Shown in pieces: positions 36,267-42,742 of a stretch of 64,000 nucleotides of DNA. A program made the position numbers and the translations under genes. The notes below the pieces were generated by a model. That model had not been told where the DNA came from and made no database searches. It worked only from the letters and a program-made list of their open reading frames with translations. The stretch spans positions 1-64,000 of the forward strand of contig SUZW01000004.1 of assembly GCA_015059685.1 (NCBI GenBank), read 5' to 3'. The stretch's first letter is position 1. Every line of letters begins with the position of its first letter. The stretch comes from Rikenellaceae bacterium. Lineage in GTDB: Bacteria > Bacteroidota > Bacteroidia > Bacteroidales > Rikenellaceae.

Positions 36267-36680
36267 ATGAAAAAGATAGCGAAAATAACCCTGATGTTGG
36301 CCGTGTACCTCGTGTGGGTATGCAGCAACTCCGTTATTGCGCTATCGTGCTACGCCAACCACGACAAGCACATCCACTGCTGTGCCAAGTCGTGCAGCTG
36401 TCACCACGACGATTGGGAGAAGGCTCACTTCGAGTCGCCCCACGGCTGTCACCACGACCACTCGAACCGCATCGCCCTCTACGACATATCGAAGGAGCAA
36501 GAGATTGATATTAAACCTGTTACAAATAGTGTGGATTTACATCTTCTAACTCCTCACTACTCTCTACTCACTACTCACTACTCACTCCTCACTCCTCACT
36601 ATTACGAACGAAGTGAGTCTCTGCCGCAATCGCCTACCCTATCGTGGCACGGTATGCGTGCCCCTCCCGTTGTTGCGTAG
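36267..36680 (+). CDS. Cys/His-rich small exported protein of a metal-related cluster
   Basis: 137 residues from ATG 36267 (MKKIAKITLML), with an N-terminal hydrophobic signal or anchor segment (residues 4-25), then a dense metal-ligand stretch (HDKHIHCCAKSCSCHHDD and HGCHHDHSN). It immediately precedes a TonB receptor and an HMA protein, so a role in metal binding or sensing is reasonable. Residues 95-112 (LLTPHYSLLTTHYSLLTPHY) are the translation of an intergenic-type repeat array lodged in the reading frame. The C-terminal 25 residues after it may be native. An in-frame upstream Met at 36237 lacks a signal-like context. Confidence 0.62.
   Translation: MKKIAKITLMLAVYLVWVCSNSVIALSCYANHDKHIHCCAKSCSCHHDDWEKAHFESPHGCHHDHSNRIALYDISKEQEIDIKPVTNSVDLHLLTPHYSLLTTHYSLLTPHYYERSESLPQSPTLSWHGMRAPPVVA
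36549..36620. repeat. CTCACTACT repeat array inside a coding region
   Basis: Seven or more degenerate copies of CTCACTACT/CTCACTCCT within the Cys/His-rich gene, the reverse complement of the array at 36130-36180. The total length preserves the reading frame. Confidence 0.75.
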
Positions 36681-36749
36681 TTATCGCTACGACCGAGCAG
36701 AAGGCTTGGTTGTAAGTTAATTATGGGTCTAACAACAACGAGAAACAAT

Positions 36750-39062
36750 ATGAAGAAAATCACAATACTTTTAGTACTTTTATTGTGTGGCACGGTGTTC
36801 GTGTCGGCACAAAATATTGCCGGTCGTGTGGTGGATGCACAAGGCAACCCACTCCCCGGTGCCTCGGTCTATTGGGCTGACACCTCGGTAGGTGTAGCCA
36901 CCGACTTGGAGGGCAAATTCTCGCTCTACCGTGTCAAGGACAACAACGCCCTCGTAGCGACATTCCTCGGCTACACAAACGACACGCTCCGCATCGAGCC
37001 AAAGATGCGAGAGGTGGAGTTCCGCCTGGCCGAAGGAGTGGCGGTAGATGCCGTAGTCGTGGAGAGCAGCCTCGGCAACTACATTCGTCAGGATGGTCTG
37101 TTAAAAAGCGAGAACATATCCTTTGCCGGTCTGTGCAAAATGGCGTGTTGCAACTTGGCCGAGAGTTTTGAAAATTCGGCATCGGTGACCGTAGGCTTCA
37201 GCGATGCTATCTCGGGAGCACGACAAATCAAGATGCTCGGCTTGGCGGGTACATACACCCAAATTCTCGACGAGAACCGTGCCATAATGCGAGGTCTCTC
37301 GGCACCTTACGGCTTGTCCTACACACCGGGTATGTGGCTCTCGTCAATTCAGGTATCGAAGGGTATATCTTCGGTCACAGCGGGCCACGAGGCTATCACG
37401 GGACAAATAAACCTCGAGCACCGCAAGCCGACCGACGAGGAGCGATTTTTCCTAAACCTCTACTTCGACTCGCACCTCAAGCCCGAGGTAAACCTCTCGT
37501 CGGCAATGCCCGTGACGAAGGATAAGCGTCTTTCGACCGTGATATTGGCGCACGCCTCGATGGATACAATGGAGCATGACCAAAACGACGATGGCTATCG
37601 TGATATGCCGATGATGCGTCAGTTCGACATCGCAAACCGCTGGCTCTATCAAGCCGAGAATGGTATGCAGGTGCGTTGGGGAGCCAAGTACATCAACGAC
37701 TACCGTGTGGGTGGTCAGATGGGCTACAAGCCGAAGATGCACAAGGACTCCTACTTCGACAACGGCAAGTCGTGGCGTGAGAATTGGCACGACAACAAGC
37801 TCTACGGCTCGGAGGTCAACAATCAAGAGGCTAATGCCTACTTCAAGCTCGGTATGCCCGTAGGCGAGGCGGTGTTTGACAAGGAGAACAACGAGGAGCT
37901 GCGCTCGAATATCGCTGTGGTGGTCGATTACGACTTCTTCCGTGAGGATGCCTACTTTGGTGCCGATAAGAGCTACTTCGGTCGTCAGCACATGACTACC
38001 GCCAACGCTATGTATGTCCACTACTTCACCCCTCGCTCGTCGCTCAATAGCGGTGTGAGTGCATCATCACGCTGGGTAAAGGAGGATTTGCAGGATTGGA
38101 CAAATGGCAATGGCGACAACCTGCTCCGCCCTGCCCGCAACGAGAGTGAGGTGGGAGCCTACACCGAATATACCTTCAATCTGAAGGATAAGTTGTCGGT
38201 AGTGGCCGGCTTGCGTTACGACTACGCCTTCTTCTTCAAGAAGCACCTCGTCACACCTCGTGCGCATATCAAGTGGAACATCACCCCGAACACCATACTT
38301 CGTGGCTCGGCAGGTTTGGGACACCGTCCAACGGATATTGTAACAGATAATATAGGTATTATGGCTACGGGGCGCACTCTGAATATCGCAAGCGACCTCA
38401 ACCGTATGGAGCATGCCCTGACCGCAGGTGGTTCCCTCTCGCAGAGCATCTCTACATTTGCGCCAAATGACCTCACTATCAGTGTCGATTACTTCTACAC
38501 CCGCATATTCAACACGGTTGTAGTCGATCAGGAGATGACACCGACAACCATCAACATCTACAACAGCAACGGTATGTCACGCACACACACTGCGCAGATC
38601 GACATCACCTGGACACCGATAAAGCGTTTCGACATCTTTGCGACCTTCCGCTATACGGATAGTCGCTACACAATCAACAACAACGGCACGCCTGTAATGG
38701 TCGAAAGACCGCTTGTAAGCCGCTACAAGGCGTTGATAAACTTGCAGTATGCAACAAATATGCGCAAGTGGACCTTCGACCTTACGGCACAGCTCAATGG
38801 CCCTGCCCGCATACCTACGCAGACGGGCGATTTGAATGATGCGAAGATGTCGCCAATCTATCCGATGTTGTTTGCGCAGGTGTCACGACGCATCAAGAAG
38901 TGGGAGATATATCTCGGTTGCGAGAATATCCTCAACTACAAGCAGAAGGAGCCTATTATCGCTGCCGATGACCCATACTCCCCTGCTTTCAACTCGTCGT
39001 TGATTTGGGGACCGTTGATGGGCGCAAAAGTCTATGTAGGTGTGAGGTTTAACCTATACTAA
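36750..39062 (+). CDS. TonB-dependent receptor, probable metal or metallophore uptake
   Basis: 770 residues from ATG 36750: signal peptide (1-21, VSAQ), CarboxypepD_reg-like beta-sandwich (NIAGRVVDAQGNPLPGASVYW...), then a plug domain (SVTVGFSDAISGARQIKMLGLAGTYTQILDENRAIMRGLSAPYG) and a 22-strand-type barrel ending VGVRFNLY. The overall pattern resembles FepA/CirA-type receptors, not SusC (770 versus about 1000 residues). It lies between the Cys/His-rich protein and the HMA protein, which suggests a heavy-metal substrate such as copper; this is inference. The start at 36723 is rejected because it precedes the signal peptide. Confidence 0.88.
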   Translation: MKKITILLVLLLCGTVFVSAQNIAGRVVDAQGNPLPGASVYWADTSVGVATDLEGKFSLYRVKDNNALVATFLGYTNDTLRIEPKMREVEFRLAEGVAVDAVVVESSLGNYIRQDGLLKSENISFAGLCKMACCNLAESFENSASVTVGFSDAISGARQIKMLGLAGTYTQILDENRAIMRGLSAPYGLSYTPGMWLSSIQVSKGISSVTAGHEAITGQINLEHRKPTDEERFFLNLYFDSHLKPEVNLSSAMPVTKDKRLSTVILAHASMDTMEHDQNDDGYRDMPMMRQFDIANRWLYQAENGMQVRWGAKYINDYRVGGQMGYKPKMHKDSYFDNGKSWRENWHDNKLYGSEVNNQEANAYFKLGMPVGEAVFDKENNEELRSNIAVVVDYDFFREDAYFGADKSYFGRQHMTTANAMYVHYFTPRSSLNSGVSASSRWVKEDLQDWTNGNGDNLLRPARNESEVGAYTEYTFNLKDKLSVVAGLRYDYAFFFKKHLVTPRAHIKWNITPNTILRGSAGLGHRPTDIVTDNIGIMATGRTLNIASDLNRMEHALTAGGSLSQSISTFAPNDLTISVDYFYTRIFNTVVVDQEMTPTTINIYNSNGMSRTHTAQIDITWTPIKRFDIFATFRYTDSRYTINNNGTPVMVERPLVSRYKALINLQYATNMRKWTFDLTAQLNGPARIPTQTGDLNDAKMSPIYPMLFAQVSRRIKKWEIYLGCENILNYKQKEPIIAADDPYSPAFNSSLIWGPLMGAKVYVGVRFNLY

Positions 39063-39063
39063 T

Positions 39064-39156
39064 AAGCCATTAGCTTTTAGCCATTGGCTATTAGCTAAAA
39101 AATACAAACTATAAAAAGAAAAAGCCAATGGCCAATGGCTAACGGCTAAAAGCTAG
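39064..39156. repeat. Inverted AGCCATTGGC repeat tracts
   Basis: 39064-39098 (AAGCCATTAGCTTTTAGCC...) and 39120-39156 (AAGCCAATGGCCAATGGC...) carry the unit in multiple copies that can pair with each other across an A-rich spacer. It sits between the TonB receptor and HMA genes and may modulate expression of the latter. Confidence 0.7.
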
Positions 39157-39163
39157 ATTAACT

Positions 39164-39550
39164 ATGAAAAAGATTATGATGATTTTGGCTGCGCTTGCCG
39201 TAGTTGCAGGTGTAGCGACAGCAGCTCCAAAGCAGAAGGCTGAGAAGAAGATTGTAGAGGCAGTATTTGTTACCGACCTCGACTGTGACCACTGCGCACA
39301 GAAAATCTACAACACTATCCCCTACGAGAAGGGTATCAAGGATGTGAAGGTTGATGTTCCAACAAAGAGCGTAACCGTGAAGTTCGACGCTGCGAAGAAC
39401 AATGTCGAGGCTCTTGTTAACGCCTTCAAGAGCATCAAGGTCAAGGTTTTCAAGTGGGAGAGCGAGGGTAAGCACGGTGAGCTTCACCACGACCACGCAG
39501 GGCACGACCACAGCCACGCAGGTCACAACCACGCAGGTCACAACCACTAA
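39164..39550 (+). CDS. Exported HMA-domain metal-binding protein with His-rich tail
   Basis: 128 residues: signal peptide (1-21, ATAAPKQ), one heavy-metal-associated domain with the CxxC-type motif DCDHCAQKI (about 43-51) and the predicted beta-alpha-beta-beta-alpha-beta order, then a tail with seven or more His residues in GHDHSHAGHNHAGHNH. It probably binds Cu+ or Zn2+ in the periplasm and works with the adjacent TonB receptor. Its coding region ends in short near-identical CACGCAGG(T/G)CACAACCAC units, so the tail length may vary between strains. It is followed by a strong terminator. Confidence 0.88.
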   Translation: MKKIMMILAALAVVAGVATAAPKQKAEKKIVEAVFVTDLDCDHCAQKIYNTIPYEKGIKDVKVDVPTKSVTVKFDAAKNNVEALVNAFKSIKVKVFKWESEGKHGELHHDHAGHDHSHAGHNHAGHNH

Positions 39551-39552
39551 AC

Positions 39553-39583
39553 AAAAAACCGAGTCTTAATCGACTCGGTTTTT
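39553..39583 (+). terminator. Rho-independent terminator
   Basis: CCGAGTC/GACTCGG stem (39559-39565 and 39572-39578) flanked by A6 and T5, directly after the HMA gene stop, followed by more T. Confidence 0.88.
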
Positions 39584-39645
39584 GTTTTCATTTTATTGTG
39601 ACAATAGGGCATTTCGCTCCAAGAAAAAATTGTAAATGATTGAGG

Positions 39646-39731
39646 GAATTTTGTGCGATGCTAGGCGATGAAAGCGGAGCATAGTAAACCTATGTGAGCA
39701 TTTCAGCGTTCGACGCATTCGTGCAAAATTC
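39646..39731. repeat. 86-nt imperfect inverted repeat
   Basis: The outer arms GAATTTTGTGCGATGC and GCATTCGTGCAAAATTC pair with few mismatches, and the centre CATAG-TAAAC-CTATG is a perfect short stem. There is no ORF of note. The remaining bases to 39828 show only a few short GC-rich inverted segments. It could be a REP/MITE-like element or a structured RNA. Confidence 0.55.
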
Positions 39732-39828
39732 ACCAACCGACGCACGAAGCAAGAGCAGAGGCTGTTCACAGACTATGCCTTGCAAGAAGGAGGAAAAGCC
39801 TGCGAAGCAGGGTTAATCAGAACGATTT

Positions 39829-41382
39829 TTACAGCCAGTCGTTGGCGGAATAGGTCGTCTTCGGTGCATTCGGCACATTCGGGAAGTAGGTGAAACCCGT
39901 GAGCTTCTCCAAATCCTCGATAGACATAAAGTCTGCCGCCTCGGGCTCGTGGCCTTTTGCCATCTTGTGGCAAAGCGTGAAGGCAGCACACTGCAACTCG
40001 CTTGCCGAGCAGTCCTGCACACGCTTGCCCGTATTTCCACGCTTGGTGCGCAACATCGCACAGTAGAACATCGTAGGACACGACACATCGCTACGACCTC
40101 CGAAAGATATCTTCGTAGGCGATGCGGAGGCTCCGTTCCTCGAAAAACTATCGAAGTAGCAGCCGAGAACGATGTAGAGCGTATCGGAGCATATCAGCGT
40201 TTCGAGGTGCTCCTCAAAGTTATTCCACGCACCACCTCCCGTGTTGAAGGTCGAGGAGTACTGCGGTGCGATATTGGTGTAGTAGAACACCTGCTTGTTG
40301 GTCGCTACCGACGAGGTGCGGTCGTGCGACGAGAGCATGTGTCCTTTGTTGCAACCGCCACCCGTGCTCGTGCTACTGTATTGTATCGAGCTTGGAATGC
40401 TCGGGTCTTTCTTGTAGGAGTCGTTACGCCCCGAACTACCGTGATAACACGAGTGCATAGGTGCCGCCACCCACAGCGGACAGTGATGGTCGGCAGAGTA
40501 ACATACCGTATAGTTTCGTGCCGTGCCATTACGCTGGGCGTTCCTCTCGCCACCCGCACAGAGGTGGTGAGCATAGTATGCCGAGGTGAGCGCATCAAGA
40601 CGCTTGTCGTTATTCGCATCGACTATCACAGGCAACTCCGCCCAATTGTAAGTGTAGGTGCTTGGATTTGTACCAGGCGTTGGGTCGGGGTCAGGAGTTG
40701 GCTCTGGGTCTGGTGTTGGGTCGGGCGTAGGGTCGGGCGTTGGGTCGGGGTCGGGCGTTGGGTCGGGGTCGGGTGTCGGTGTTACACTACCCCCACCTGC
40801 AACAATCGTAACACTTGTAATACGAGCGCAAGCCGTAGAACGGATATAGAACGATTTATGGCCCGTAGTAGTGAGTGTATATTCCTGTGCCCTACCGCCA
40901 CAGCTAAACGACTCAAACTCTCCCTCAACAGCCGTTGTTCCGCACTCCGAACAAAGGAGTATATCCTCCGAATAGTTTTCGGAGAAGTTCAAGGTAATAC
41001 GCTTAATATCTCCCTCGAATATTGGAGTACCTATATAGGCAACCTTTCCCTTGTTAATCTGCATCGCATTAGAGTTGTCATAGGCGCAGATTGTCCAAGT
41101 GCCATACGAGTTGGTATAACTCTTTGGCTTGCCATAGCCACTAACCAGGCTCTTACACTCGTCGTAGGTCAAAGTTGCCGTAACCTCCACAGGCTCGGGC
41201 TCTGGCTCCGGGTCAGGTGTTGGCTCGGGCTCGGGCTCGGGGTCAGGTGTCGGTGTAGGAGTTGGCATTTCCGTATCGTCTTCACCTTCAGGCGGAGTAA
41301 GACCTGCTAACCAATCATTTGGCTCACAAGCCAAAAATAGTGTTGCAACTGCAACCAAGAGAAGGATTAATGCTCTTTTCAT
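39829..41382 (-). CDS. DNA/RNA non-specific endonuclease (NUC1) lipoprotein
   Basis: Surface lipoprotein nuclease of 517 residues: lipobox FLAC (Cys19), Pro/Thr/Asp/Glu linker (about 40-68), a beta-sandwich domain (about 70-200, TLTYDECKSLVSGYGKP... to SVTIVAGG), a second linker of repeated TPDPDP units (about 204-243), and a C-terminal beta-beta-alpha nuclease with GCNKGHMLSSHDRT (catalytic His in the G-H motif), NIAPQ and the metal-ligand Asn in WNNFE. The linkers are encoded by 12/18-bp DNA repeats (40676-40785 and near 41190-41270). It is four bases downstream of the NhaC gene, in the same operon. It likely degrades extracellular nucleic acid. Confidence 0.85.
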   Translation of the reverse strand: MKRALILLLVAVATLFLACEPNDWLAGLTPPEGEDDTEMPTPTPTPDPEPEPEPTPDPEPEPEPVEVTATLTYDECKSLVSGYGKPKSYTNSYGTWTICAYDNSNAMQINKGKVAYIGTPIFEGDIKRITLNFSENYSEDILLCSECGTTAVEGEFESFSCGGRAQEYTLTTTGHKSFYIRSTACARITSVTIVAGGGSVTPTPDPDPTPDPDPTPDPTPDPTPDPEPTPDPDPTPGTNPSTYTYNWAELPVIVDANNDKRLDALTSAYYAHHLCAGGERNAQRNGTARNYTVCYSADHHCPLWVAAPMHSCYHGSSGRNDSYKKDPSIPSSIQYSSTSTGGGCNKGHMLSSHDRTSSVATNKQVFYYTNIAPQYSSTFNTGGGAWNNFEEHLETLICSDTLYIVLGCYFDSFSRNGASASPTKISFGGRSDVSCPTMFYCAMLRTKRGNTGKRVQDCSASELQCAAFTLCHKMAKGHEPEAADFMSIEDLEKLTGFTYFPNVPNAPKTTYSANDWL

Positions 41383-41385
41383 TCT

Positions 41386-42678
41386 CTATCTTTTATTTTC
41401 TAAAATCTTTGGAAATTGAAATATTATCGACAGCACCACCATCACCCCTATAGCCATAGGATAGTAGAGGTGCGGTATTATCTCGAGTGGCGAAATAGCT
41501 GCCAAGCCACTTGCCATAAGGAGCTGCGCACCATACGGCAGCACGCCCTGCGCAAAGCACGAGGCGGTATCCATCAAACTTGCACTCTTGCGTGGTGAAA
41601 CGCTGTACTTCTCGCTCAAATCGCGAGCTATAGGGCCCATGGTGATTATGGCGATAGTATTGTTTGCCGTACATATATCGGTCAGCACCGTAAGTCCTGC
41701 GATAGCAGCCTCGGCACCACGCTTACCCGAGATGCGGTTGGTGATGACCTTGGTAAGATACTCGAAGCCTCCACCCTGCTTCACGACATTCATCAAGCCT
41801 CCGGCCAAGAGCGTGATGACGATAAGCTCGCACATCGACATCACCCCTTCGTCTGCCGCCTCGCAGAACGACACGCCCGACAATGAGCCACACGCCAAGC
41901 CTATAATGGCCGTAGTGAGGATGCCAAGCACCAACACAACCAGCACATTCATACCTGCAATGGCGCACACCAGGACAAGCAAGTAAGGTATCGTCTTATA
42001 CCACTCGGCAAGGCTCGCCACCTCGACATCGCCTTCGCCTGTAAGGCCGATGAAGATGTATAGCCCGAGTGAAAGCAGTGCCGCAGGCAACACGATAAGC
42101 AGGTTTGTGCGGAACTTATCCTTCATCTTGCACCCCTGCGTCATCGTAGCAGCAATGGTTGTATCGGAGATAAAGGATAGGTTATCGCCAAAGAATGCGC
42201 CACCAACGACAATGGCAACCATCTGCGCTGTGTCGGCACCCATCTGCGATGCCAACCCCGTAACAACGGGTGTAAGGGCTACAATAGTGCCCACCGAAGT
42301 ACCTATCGAAAGCGACACGAAGCAGGCGGCAACAAAGATGCCCGCAGGCAGAAACTCCACAGGCACAAAGCGCAGCGTAAAATGTACCGTGGCATCCACG
42401 GCTCCCATAGCCTTGGCCGTCGCAGCAAAGATACCCGCCAAGACGAATATCCATATCATATACATGATGTTCTTATCGGAAGCCCCATCCGAAAATATTG
42501 CCACACGCTCCTGCAACGAGCGACTCACGCCTCGCAACAGCGTCACGGCATATACGGCAGCCACCACAAAGGCGACAGAGATGGATATGCGGTAGAAGTC
42601 GCCCGATGCCAACGACATCGAGAGATAGACCAAGATAAGCACCACAATTGGCGACAAAGCCAACAAACCTCTCTTCAT
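41386..42678 (-). CDS. nhaC: NhaC-family Na+/H+ antiporter
   Basis: Inner-membrane antiporter exchanging Na+ (or organic cations) for H+, 430 residues with about 11-12 hydrophobic segments. Diagnostic stretches are SIGTSVGTIVAL, GGAFFGDNLSFISDTTIAAT and DICTANNTIAIITMGP, typical of NhaC. Family members include amino acid/sodium exchangers, so the substrate is not certain. It is expressed from a promoter in the hairpin at 42684-42723 and runs directly into the secreted nuclease gene. An Na+-NQR pump is also in the window and would supply the sodium gradient. Confidence 0.88.
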   Translation of the reverse strand: MKRGLLALSPIVVLILVYLSMSLASGDFYRISISVAFVVAAVYAVTLLRGVSRSLQERVAIFSDGASDKNIMYMIWIFVLAGIFAATAKAMGAVDATVHFTLRFVPVEFLPAGIFVAACFVSLSIGTSVGTIVALTPVVTGLASQMGADTAQMVAIVVGGAFFGDNLSFISDTTIAATMTQGCKMKDKFRTNLLIVLPAALLSLGLYIFIGLTGEGDVEVASLAEWYKTIPYLLVLVCAIAGMNVLVVLVLGILTTAIIGLACGSLSGVSFCEAADEGVMSMCELIVITLLAGGLMNVVKQGGGFEYLTKVITNRISGKRGAEAAIAGLTVLTDICTANNTIAIITMGPIARDLSEKYSVSPRKSASLMDTASCFAQGVLPYGAQLLMASGLAAISPLEIIPHLYYPMAIGVMVVLSIIFQFPKILENKR

Positions 42679-42683
42679 AAAAA

Positions 42684-42723
42684 AATCACCACCTTATATG
42701 CGGGCACAAAGGTAGTGATTTTT
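42684..42723 (-). promoter_or_regulatory. Hairpin carrying a promoter -7 box upstream of nhaC
   Basis: AAAATCACCACCTT and AAGGTAGTGATTTT pair over about 14 bp with one mismatch, flanked by A and T runs, so it is a plausible terminator for the upstream gene. Its distal arm contains, on the minus strand, an exact -7 box TACCTTTG (42707-42714), and the proximal arm contains the AAGGTGGTG that would be the nhaC ribosome-binding site. Confidence 0.6.
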
Positions 42724-42742
42724 TTCGAATTATAGAATAGCC

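Noticed and set aside
35867..36680. PqqD-like protein plus Cys-rich peptide as a RiPP cluster
   Set aside because: No radical-SAM, cyclodehydratase, protease or exporter nearby; the Cys/His protein is better explained by the metal-uptake genes; solitary PqqD-like genes are widespread.
40676..40785. Regular repeats that could look like a CRISPR array
   Set aside because: The repeats are contiguous 12/18-bp codons of a Pro/Asp/Thr linker in the nuclease gene, without unique spacers.
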